Shown here one piece after another: positions 1 through 7,600 of a stretch of DNA of 8,339 bases. Position numbers and translations under genes: made by a program. Every line of letters starts with the position of its first letter. Within the stretch, counting starts at the first letter, position 1. Source of the stretch: an uncultured Mycoplasmatota bacterium (GTDB lineage: Bacteria; Bacillota_I; Bacilli_A; RF39; UBA660); the NCBI GenBank assembly GCA_946491675.1, contig CAMLYN010000044.1, positions 1 to 8,339 of the forward strand, read 5' to 3'. The notes beneath the pieces are model-generated. The model saw only the letters and a list, made by a program, of their open reading frames with translations, ran no database searches and was not told where the DNA came from.

Positions 1-1
1 T

Positions 2-142
2 CTGATGGAACAATTTAAAAAATCAGACAAATTACTATCTGAAAAAAGTAAAGAAATCAATCAATTAGAATGGGTAAAATTAATGAATAACTATAAAATT
101 ATTGCTGAAGAAATTATATTAAATGAATTTATTTATATGTAA
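2..142 (+). CDS. 3' end of an unrecognised gene (partial)
   Basis: An open frame enters from the left edge and ends at TAA 140-142, giving 46 visible codons. The visible peptide is rich in Lys, Glu, Ile and Asn, has no Cys or Gly, and looks mostly alpha-helical, with charged Lys/Glu runs followed by a more hydrophobic Ile-rich tail. An ATG lies at 5-7, but only four bases precede it, so no ribosome binding site can be judged and the gene probably starts upstream of the window. A strong hairpin follows the stop within 6 nt, which supports this being a genuine gene end. I do not recognise the family. It could be the tail of a mobilisation protein, a recombinase or a neighbouring defence protein, but nothing here separates these. 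Confidence 0.55.
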   Translation: MMEQFKKSDKLLSEKSKEINQLEWVKLMNNYKIIAEEIILNEFIYM

Positions 143-147
143 AAATT

Positions 148-170
148 GGACTGCAAAATTGCAGTCCTTT
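148..170 (+). terminator. Intrinsic terminator, probably bidirectional
   Basis: A perfect 8-bp stem (148-155 with 160-167, arms GGACTGCA and TGCAGTCC) encloses a 4-nt AAAT loop that can zip further by A-T pairing. On the + strand it is followed by TTT, then AAAATTT. On the - strand the same hairpin is followed by AATTTTT, so it could stop transcripts in both directions. It lies 6 nt after the stop of the partial gene and would insulate the downstream operon from read-through. Confidence 0.75.
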
Positions 171-179
171 AAAATTTAG

Positions 180-192
180 TCCTTAAAAAGGA
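180..192. repeat. Small inverted repeat after the terminator
   Basis: Arms TCCTT (180-184) and AAGGA (188-192) flank an AAA loop. The heptamer AGTCCTT occurs twice, at 163-169 in the terminator arm and at 178-184, 15 nt apart. This may be a weak secondary terminator hairpin or a chance dyad. No coding signal is seen here. Confidence 0.3.
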
Positions 193-228
193 TGATAACA
201 AATTAAATTTTATGTCCTAGCCAGCACT

Positions 229-252
229 GAATTTGTACTCCCGTACAAATTC
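229..252. repeat. Perfect 10-bp inverted repeat, TCCC loop
   Basis: Arms GAATTTGTAC (229-238) and GTACAAATTC (243-252) are exact reverse complements around a 4-nt TCCC loop. No T-run follows on the + strand, so it is not an ordinary terminator. It lies in a stretch (about 211-285) that is visibly richer in C than the surrounding DNA. It could be a recombination or transfer-origin site, part of a structured RNA, or a protein-binding dyad. The sequence alone does not decide. Confidence 0.6.
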
Positions 253-256
253 GTAT

Positions 257-271
257 ATGGGAAATTCCCAT
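257..271. repeat. Second short palindrome, ATGGGAA/TTCCCAT
   Basis: A near-continuous palindrome has arms ATGGGAA (257-263) and TTCCCAT (265-271) around a single central A. It starts 4 nt after the 10-bp inverted repeat. As a hairpin it would form six pairs with a 3-nt loop. A C-rich tract follows (to about 283). The two adjacent dyads look like one structured element, but I recognise no known family. Confidence 0.45.
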
Positions 272-316
272 TCCCTTTACCCCAAAATAGAAACTCCATA
301 AATAAAAAAACACCGT

Positions 317-341
317 CTTGATTTTTTCAAGGATTACTTGA
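317..341. promoter_or_regulatory. Putative operator: three phased half-sites
   Basis: CTTGA (317-321), TCAAG (327-331) and CTTGA (337-341) alternate in orientation with exactly 5 nt between them. Each half-site therefore starts 10 bp after the last, about one helical turn, and all lie on one face of the DNA. A degraded fourth copy, GAAAG, follows at the same spacing (347-351). The third half-site overlaps the -35 hexamer of the promoter. This is the arrangement expected for cooperative binding of a small dimeric HTH protein that blocks RNA polymerase. The obvious candidate is the XRE protein encoded just downstream, which would make it autoregulatory. Binding is inferred. Confidence 0.55.
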
Positions 342-366
342 TATATGAAAGATAAAATGTTAAAAT
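338..366 (+). promoter_or_regulatory. Sigma-A-type promoter of the defence operon
   Basis: TTGATA (338-343, five of six matches to TTGACA) is separated by 17 nt from TAAAAT (361-366, five of six matches to TATAAT). The -10 box is immediately preceded by TGT, an extended -10 motif. Transcription would start near 373, leaving a leader of about 28 nt before the ATG at 401. The surroundings are so AT-rich that chance matches occur, but the spacing, extended -10, position after a terminator and overlap with the operator-like repeats all agree. Confidence 0.7.
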
Positions 367-400
367 AAATATGTAACAAAAAAATGAATAGAGGTTAAAA

Positions 401-625
401 ATGATATTAGATTATAATAAACTATGGAAATTGATGATTGATAAAAATATTAATAAAACAGAACTATGCAAACAAGCAAAAATTAGTACTAATGCTATGG
501 CAAAAATGGGACGAAATGAATCAGTACCTTTAGAAACATTAGTTAGAATATGTGATGTCTTAAAATGCACTTTAAATGATGTTGTAGAAATAAAATCAAA
601 GGAGGAAAATAATGGAGACAACTAA
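401..625 (+). CDS. XRE/Cro-CI family HTH transcriptional regulator
   Basis: This 74-residue protein is essentially a single DNA-binding domain of the small Cro/CI-like (HTH_26-like) type. Helix 1 covers about residues 4-15. The helix-turn-helix is about 18-40 (NKTELCKQAKIS followed by TNAMAKMGRN), and helices 4-5 carry the usual VPLETLVRICDVLKC segment with the NDVVEI ending. A lysine/glutamate tail follows. The ATG at 401 has an AGAGGT ribosome binding site at 390-395. The gene is first in the unit and overlaps the methyltransferase gene by 14 nt. Short regulators of this type commonly precede restriction-modification genes and adjust their expression. The phased half-sites over the promoter are the likely target, suggesting autorepression. 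The family call is firm; the regulatory role is inferred from position. Confidence 0.9.
   Translation: MILDYNKLWKLMIDKNINKTELCKQAKISTNAMAKMGRNESVPLETLVRICDVLKCTLNDVVEIKSKEENNGDN
598..605 (+). promoter_or_regulatory. Ribosome binding site of mod inside the regulator gene
   Basis: AAAGGAGG lies inside the last codons of the XRE gene, 6 nt before the ATG at 612. It fixes the methyltransferase start at 612 over later ATGs. Because the genes overlap by 14 nt, ribosomes finishing the regulator pass over this site, so translation of the two may be coupled. Confidence 0.8.
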
Positions 626-2363
626 CCTTTCTAAAATTAGAAGAGAAAAAATGTTAAATACAATTAGCGAAATAAAAAAGAATGTTACTGATGAAAAAAT
701 GTTAACAAATTTATCTATGATTGAAAATGAATTGACCAAGAAAAAATATGGGCTTATTTGGGAGGAACACGAAGAGCGTGTCGATAGAGAATTAGAAACT
801 CAAATTCCTACTTTCGAGGAAATTAAGAATAAAGAAATCGTAAGTAATCCCAATGAAAAATTTAACTTTTTATTAGAGGGAGATAATCTTCATAGTTTAT
901 ATTTGTTGGAAAAAACTCATAAAGAAAAAATTGATGTGATATATATAGACCCTCCATATAATACTGGAAGTAAAGATTTTATATACAATGATAAAATTAT
1001 TGACGACGAAGATGGATATAAACATTCAAAATGGTTATCGTTTATGAATAAAAGGCTCCAAATGGCTCAACGTTTATTAAGCGATACAGGAGTAATATTT
1101 ATTAGTATAGATGATAATGAAATTGCTCAACTTAAATTGCTCTGTGATACTATTTTTAATGAGATAAACAGAATATCAATTCATCACGTACAAGTTAGAT
1201 ATGCTGAAAAATCATTAGCTGATGGAAAATCTGTAAAACCAGTTATGGAATATGTTTTAGTTTATGCTAAGGACATTAATAAATTTAAATTAAATTTACC
1301 AAAAGAAGAATATACGGATGCAAGTTTTTTATATGAAATTGAAGAATTAAGTTCAGGTGTCATTGTGAAAGACGGCAATGTCACAATGCAAGTTTTTAAA
1401 CCTGGTGAATGGCAAATAAAAAAGAAAAATGAATCTTCACAAAATTTATTAAAAGAAACTTGGGTTTCCGGAACTATTTATTCTAAAATGTCCTATGGAC
1501 AAGTAGTTAAAAGATATATTGAACCGAGATATAGTAGTGATGGGCTTGGATGTTTGTATAAAGTAATTGGTCGTGGTGATGATGGCTTAGGATATAGATA
1601 CTACGTTGGTCCTTCGAAAAAAGGCTCCACAAGATGTAAAATGTACTCTGGAATGCCTTTGTCAAGAGTTGATGAAATAAAATCTAATGGTGGTTCTTTC
1701 CGTGAAGTACCAATATCAAATTTAATAAACTATGCTGCTGATTTTGGTAATATTAGACATGAAGGTAATATGACGTTTAATAGTGGAAAGAAACCTGTAA
1801 AAATGCTTAAAGAGTTAATAAACTATCATCCAAATAAAAACGCTGTGGTATTAGATTTTTTTGCTGGATCTGGAAGTACTGCTCAAGCAGTATTAGAATT
1901 GAACAAGGAAGATAATGGAAATCGCCAGTTTATTTTGTGTACTAATAATGAAAATAATATATGTGAAGAAATAACATATAAACGAATTAAAAATGTTATA
2001 ACTGGATACGGAAAATATAATCCTTTAAACTCAAATTTAAAATACTATCGTTGTACTTATATTCCAAGAATAAATACTGAAACGCAAAATTTACATAATA
2101 ATTTGCTTATAAACATTAAAAATCTTATTCAGTTAGAAAATGGAATCGAGATTGATGATAATAAAATTAGAATTTACTTAAATGAGGATGAATTAGATAG
2201 ATTTAGTACTAATGAAAAAGAATTAGAGATATGCGAAAAAATTTATATTTCATCAGATATTCTTTTAACAAGTGAGCAAGAAAATATTTTTGAAAATAAT
2301 AATATTGAAGTATATATAATACCAGAATATTATTTTGAAGATGAAATTATGGAGGTAATGTAA
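612..2363 (+). CDS. mod: Type III restriction-modification DNA methyltransferase (Mod subunit)
   Basis: This 583-residue N6-adenine methyltransferase uses S-adenosylmethionine, protects the host recognition site and supplies sequence recognition to Res. The motif order is beta-class. The catalytic motif IV, DPPYNTG, is at residues 113-119. A long central region (about 175-390) is the expected target-recognition domain. The SAM-binding motif I, DFFAGSGST, is at 415-423, preceded by the GKKPVKMLKELI segment. The C-terminal 90 residues resemble the tail of type III Mod proteins. DPPY points to adenine N6 rather than cytosine methylation. Length is normal for the family (roughly 550-680). All key motifs are intact and no simple-sequence phase-variation tract is seen. 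The res gene follows 2 nt after the stop. The recognition sequence cannot be predicted from this alone. Confidence 0.95.
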   Translation: METTNLSKIRREKMLNTISEIKKNVTDEKMLTNLSMIENELTKKKYGLIWEEHEERVDRELETQIPTFEEIKNKEIVSNPNEKFNFLLEGDNLHSLYLLEKTHKEKIDVIYIDPPYNTGSKDFIYNDKIIDDEDGYKHSKWLSFMNKRLQMAQRLLSDTGVIFISIDDNEIAQLKLLCDTIFNEINRISIHHVQVRYAEKSLADGKSVKPVMEYVLVYAKDINKFKLNLPKEEYTDASFLYEIEELSSGVIVKDGNVTMQVFKPGEWQIKKKNESSQNLLKETWVSGTIYSKMSYGQVVKRYIEPRYSSDGLGCLYKVIGRGDDGLGYRYYVGPSKKGSTRCKMYSGMPLSRVDEIKSNGGSFREVPISNLINYAADFGNIRHEGNMTFNSGKKPVKMLKELINYHPNKNAVVLDFFAGSGSTAQAVLELNKEDNGNRQFILCTNNENNICEEITYKRIKNVITGYGKYNPLNSNLKYYRCTYIPRINTETQNLHNNLLINIKNLIQLENGIEIDDNKIRIYLNEDELDRFSTNEKELEICEKIYISSDILLTSEQENIFENNNIEVYIIPEYYFEDEIMEVM

Positions 2364-2365
2364 TA

Positions 2366-4564
2366 ATGCAAGGAATTAAATTAAAAGATTTTCAAATAAA
2401 TACAGTAAATAAGCTATTGGACGCTACTTCTATTGGTAGTAAAAAGGAAGTATTATTGCAAGCACCTACTGGCAGTGGTAAAACTATTATTTTACTTTCA
2501 TATATTGAAGAATATTTAAAAGAAAATAATAAGGTAATTTTTGTTTGGCTTACTCCTGGTAAAGGAGATTTAGAAGAACAAAGCAGAAAGAAAATGGTTA
2601 AATTTTTGCCACATCACAGTACTAAAAATATTCAAGATGTACTACTTCAAGGTTTTGATGCCAAAGACACAGCATTTATAAATTGGGAAACAATTACCAA
2701 AAAAGGAAATAATGCCTTAAAAGAAGCTGAAAGAAAAAATTTATATGAAAGAGTTCATGAGGCGCATAATAATGGTTATAAATTTATTATTATAGTTGAT
2801 GAGGAACATTTAAATAAAACTGTTAAAGCAGAAGCAATTATTGAATATATGAATCCTGAATATATTGTTAGAGTTAGTGCCACTACAAAAACTAATAAAG
2901 AAGCAGAATTTATTAAAATTGATGAATTAGAAGTAATAAATGCCGGACTAATTACAAGAGCATTATATATAAATGAAAATGTCTCTAATGAGTCTACTCT
3001 TTCAAATGAGCATGAATATTTACTAGAACTTGCAATAAATAAAAGAAAGGCAATTAAAGAAGAATATTTAAAGTTAGGTATTCAAGTAAATCCTCTTATT
3101 ATTATTCAGGTGCCTAGTAAGTCAGATGACTTAATAAAGCAAATTGAAAAAATACTTGAAGAAAAAGAATATTCTTATGATAGACAGAATTTAGCAATTT
3201 GGCTATCAGATAGAAAAGAAAATATTGAAGATATTGAAAATAATGAATCTAATCAGGCAATTTTAATAATGAAACAAGCAATTTCAACTGGTTGGGATTG
3301 TCCAAGAGCAAAGATACTTGTTAAACTTCGTGACAATATGAGTGAAGATTTTGAAACACAAACTATTGGAAGAATCAGAAGAATGCCACAAGCTCATCAT
3401 TATGATAATGTGCTTCTAGATAATTGTTATTTATATACATTTGATGAAAAGTATGAACAATCTGTAAAACAAGAACTTGGTTCTAATGCTTATGATACTA
3501 AAGTTGTATTTTTAAAAAATGAATACAAAAATTTTAGTTTGAAAAAGATAACTTTTGATAATGCTTTTGATGGTTTTGATGAAAGACAAACTTTTAATAT
3601 TCTTCACAGCTACTATATTGAAAAATATAATTTAACTAATAATAAAAAGAACAATAAAACTATATTAGAAGCAAATGGATATGTATTTAAAGATACTATT
3701 GATAATTACATAGTACAGGACAAAATTGTTAGGATTAATTCAGATGAATTAGAAAATGCTAATAGAATAAAAGTTCAATCAGAAGTAAGTACAAATAAAA
3801 ATGGATTTGAATTAAGACATTCAATTAATGTTATATCATCTAAAATTGGTATGCGATATGATAGAACAAGACTAATGCTTGAAAGAATGTTCTTTAGAGG
3901 CAAACTATTTACAAAAAAATTTGTTGATTTATCACTACTAGAATTTTATGCTTTTGTTATAAATAATAAAGATGTGCTAAAACATGACTTTCAAGAAGCA
4001 GTTTCACAAAAAGCAAGACAAATAAAAATGAAATTAGATGAATTAAAAATTGTTGACTGGAAAGCACCAGAAATGGATTATATTAAATACGATCCTAAAA
4101 TGAAAGATACGACAATATATGAAAAATCCATTTATATGAATTATCCAAATAGCACTATAAAATCCAAAAGTGAGAGAATGTTTGAGTTCTTTTGTGAAAA
4201 CAACGAAAATATTAAATGGTTCTATAAAAATGGTGAATCTTCTAGTGATTATTTTTCAATAGTATATGTTGATGCCGTAAATCACAAATGGCACTTCTAC
4301 CCTGACTTTATTATTTGTGATAAAGATAATAAAATATGGATTATTGAAACTAAAGGTGGAGAAAATACCGATGGTGAATCAAAAAATATTGATATTAAAG
4401 TTGAAAATAAGTTTGAAGCATTAAGGCAATATGCTAACAAGTATAATGTCAATTGGGGATTTGTTAGAGATTATGATAAAAACGATTCGTTATATTTTTG
4501 CAATACTGAATATACAGAAGATATGGAAAATGATAATTGGAAGTTATTAGATAAGATTTTTTAG
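2366..4564 (+). CDS. res: Type III restriction enzyme Res subunit (helicase-nuclease)
   Basis: This 732-residue ATP-dependent restriction subunit acts in complex with Mod on unmodified DNA. Superfamily 2 helicase motifs appear in order: a Q-motif-like LKDFQ (7-11), Walker A APTGSGKT (33-40), the DEEH box (145-148), SAT (171-173), motif V ISTGWDCPRA (306-315) and motif VI TIGRIRRMP (333-341). Near the C-terminus an intact PD-(D/E)XK nuclease site is visible: PD at 646-647, then ETKGG from 661, with E661 and K663 as catalytic candidates. The ATG at 2366 has GGAGGT 9 nt upstream and sits 2 nt after mod, so the pair is translated together. At 732 residues it is shorter than well-known type III Res proteins such as EcoP15I (about 970), but both active sites are present, so it reads as a compact functional form rather than a truncation. 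Confidence 0.93.
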   Translation: MQGIKLKDFQINTVNKLLDATSIGSKKEVLLQAPTGSGKTIILLSYIEEYLKENNKVIFVWLTPGKGDLEEQSRKKMVKFLPHHSTKNIQDVLLQGFDAKDTAFINWETITKKGNNALKEAERKNLYERVHEAHNNGYKFIIIVDEEHLNKTVKAEAIIEYMNPEYIVRVSATTKTNKEAEFIKIDELEVINAGLITRALYINENVSNESTLSNEHEYLLELAINKRKAIKEEYLKLGIQVNPLIIIQVPSKSDDLIKQIEKILEEKEYSYDRQNLAIWLSDRKENIEDIENNESNQAILIMKQAISTGWDCPRAKILVKLRDNMSEDFETQTIGRIRRMPQAHHYDNVLLDNCYLYTFDEKYEQSVKQELGSNAYDTKVVFLKNEYKNFSLKKITFDNAFDGFDERQTFNILHSYYIEKYNLTNNKKNNKTILEANGYVFKDTIDNYIVQDKIVRINSDELENANRIKVQSEVSTNKNGFELRHSINVISSKIGMRYDRTRLMLERMFFRGKLFTKKFVDLSLLEFYAFVINNKDVLKHDFQEAVSQKARQIKMKLDELKIVDWKAPEMDYIKYDPKMKDTTIYEKSIYMNYPNSTIKSKSERMFEFFCENNENIKWFYKNGESSSDYFSIVYVDAVNHKWHFYPDFIICDKDNKIWIIETKGGENTDGESKNIDIKVENKFEALRQYANKYNVNWGFVRDYDKNDSLYFCNTEYTEDMENDNWKLLDKIF

Positions 4565-4585
4565 TAATTATTTTAAATATAAGTG

Positions 4586-4593
4586 AAAGGAGG
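4586..4593 (+). promoter_or_regulatory. Ribosome binding site fixing a TTG start
   Basis: AAAGGAGG is placed 7 nt before the TTG at 4601. An in-frame TAA (4598-4600) lies directly before that TTG, so translation cannot begin further upstream in this frame. The strong Shine-Dalgarno sequence with ideal spacing selects TTG as the start despite the weaker codon, which may hold down production of a potentially toxic effector. Confidence 0.8.
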
Positions 4594-4600
4594 AATTTAA

Positions 4601-7600
4601 TTGTCCAAATTTTTAAAAGTGCAGCAAGGAATCTTAGGGCTTGGTCCAGGAGAATACCAAAGATTTTGTGCAGATTACATTATAAAGAAAAAAGGATATA
4701 AAAATGTACATGACATAGGTAGTAAGGAAGGAACCAATAAAACTACAATTGGTATCCCTGATTCGTATAATGTAAATGATGATGGAACATATTCATTACT
4801 TATGTATGGAACTGTCGAGAAAAAATCTATATCAAAGTTAGAATCGGATATTAAAGATGGATACTCTGAAAGTAAAACTGGAATATCCCAAGATAGAATT
4901 AAAGAAATAATTTGCTTTCACACAAATACAAATATAAAGCCAGGTGATTATACTAGATTAACTACTTTATACAAAGATACAATCATAGAACTTATTGACA
5001 TAGATTCAATGGCACATGATATTTGTGAGAATTACCAAAGTTTAGCAAGTGATTATTTGCAGATTCCTATTGATACAAATCAAATAAGTGATATAGATGA
5101 TTTTATAAAACGATATGATAGATTTTCTGTTAATTCTCCATTATCTCTAGAATACATAGAAAGAACAGAAAAAGAAGAAATTATTAATAATATTAATAAT
5201 ACTGAAACATTATTATTAATTACGGGTAAACCAGGAATAGGTAAGACTAAAATTGCAATTGAGATATGTAGATACTTGGAGATAAAAGAAAATCTATGTT
5301 GCTTATGTATTAGACCAAATGGAAAAGATATATATGATGACATAAAGACTACATTAGAGAATAATAAAAATTATTTAATATTTATAGATGACATTAATAA
5401 TTTACATCAGATCCAAAGTTTTGTTGATTATATAATTACTAACGAAAATAAAAACATAAAAATTGTAGCCACAATAAGAGATTATCTTTTAAATGAAACT
5501 CTGAACAAGTTAAATAACTATGGGATTAAACCTAATATATATACGCTAAATAAAATGGAAGAAAATGACCTTATAAAAATCCTTGAAAACTCTTTTAATA
5601 TAAAAAATAAAAATTGGCAACAACAAATATTAAAGATTTCAAATGGAAATCCTAGAATTGCTATAATGGCTTCTCAATCAATATTAGACGGAAAACTAAA
5701 AAATTTAAATAGTATACTAGATGTATTCAAAAGTTATTATGATAGGATTATAGAAGAGAATAAACTATCAATCTCTCAAATAAAAATGTTATTTTATATT
5801 TCTCTTCTTTCACCATTCAGTATAGAAAACCAAGAAATAAAAAACACATTAAAAGCTATGGAAATATATGATATCAAAGAATATAAAAATTTGAGAGATT
5901 TAGAATTAATTGAGTTTTATAATGATGAAGCAATAAAAATTAGTGACCAAAATTTTGCAAATTATATAATATACAAGTACTTAATAGAACTTAAAGAAAT
6001 AAAAGTTTCTGACTTATTAATAAAAGTATACCCAAAATTTATAAACAAATTTATAAATGCCATTAATATGATAAATGAGCTATTTTTTAGTCATGAAGAA
6101 CTAGAATATATAATAAGCGAAATAAACACTGTTTGGGAAAAAGATAACTATAAGAATGATGATTTATTTTTTAAATCATTTCATAATATAAATATTCCAA
6201 AAACCTTAACTATTATAGAAAGTAAAATTAATTCAGAAAAACAAACAGATATTCCACAAGAAATACAATATAAAGATAATGTTTATATGAATAATGAAAT
6301 ACTTGAAATATTAGCTGATACTAAAAATTCTGATTATTCAGAAATTGCTTTTAAATTACTGATTTCGTATTTAATGAAAAGACCAGATTTATATAATGAA
6401 ATATGTAAAAATATAAAAGATTCTTGGTTGATGAAAGAGCAAAATCCGGATTTTAAACTTGAAACAAATATTATTTCAATATTATTTGATAAATATAATG
6501 AAAAAAATGAATACAATAATATACTAAAACTTATATTAATAAAATCATTGAAATATTGTTTAGAAACTGAATTTCACATAAGTAAACAAGGTAAAGATTT
6601 TAGAACACTGAACCTTTTAACAATTACATTACAACCTTGTGAAAATGTATTTCAATTTAGGAAATTCTTATTTGAAATATTTATAAAAATCTATACTGAT
6701 GATTCTTGTTATTTAAGTTTATTAATGGATTATTCTATATGGCCTCATGAAGATGAACAAATTGATATCATTAAAAATGATTTTCAAATATTAGAAAAGG
6801 AACTATTCTGCAAATGGAGAAATCCTAATATTTCTCAATGCAAAGTATTAGATTTTATTGAAAAGATGTGCAAAAAAAGAATAATACCTGTTACAGAATC
6901 AATACAAAATTATAAACAAAATAAAGAATATGTCATATTAAGAATTTTTGAAAAGTATGATTATGATAAAGAAAATATTGAATTAAACGAACTGTTAGTT
7001 AAATCATCATTAATAGATTATAAATATTTTTTTGAAACCCTAAAAAAAGTAGAGAATGATAAAGTTAAAGTTGATAATTGGAAAATTCAAAATTCTATTG
7101 TATTACTCTTTAAATATATTATTAATAATAAATATGAAATATTTAATGAAGTCTTTGAACAATTTTTAAATTATGATTGTCCTTTCAAATCATACCCAGA
7201 TTATTTGTTTTTAATAAATAATAAAGCTGAAGTTATTGAATTGTTAGTTAAAAGCAATAGCAATTCAAAGTATTTCTTTTTAAGTTTTTTATTAAATTCA
7301 TTTGTTGATGAAAAATATCTAAATAATATTGAAAATTTTCTAAAAGAACAGCAGAATAATGAAAATAAATATACCTTAAATTTATCAACAATTGTAAGTT
7401 ATTCAAAATATAGTTCTTCCCTAATTGAAAATTATACAAAAGAAATACTTAATTTAGATGAATTTGGTTTAATAGTAAGTTATGCAAACAGTTTAACAGA
7501 TAATTTTGGAGAAATTCAAAAAATATACAATGCATTTAATAACAAAGATATTTTAGAATGTTTATACTTAAAAATTGTCGATAGCCATGTTGATTACAAA

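Noticed and set aside
143..400. CRISPR array or tRNA gene in the left intergenic region
   Set aside because: There are no regularly spaced repeats of CRISPR length and no cloverleaf with a T-loop signature. The palindromes present are short and unlike either.
612..2363. Phase-variation repeats in mod
   Set aside because: Type III mod genes often carry simple repeats that switch expression. Only homopolymers of up to seven bases are seen here, such as the T7 at 1856-1862 within motif I, which is ordinary for this base composition.
4537..4565. Possible internal promoter for the STAND gene (TTGGAA, 17 nt, TTTAGT)
   Set aside because: The -10 box matches only four of six bases and lacks an extended -10. 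Such matches are common by chance in DNA this AT-rich, and the 36-nt gap has no terminator that would make a new promoter necessary.
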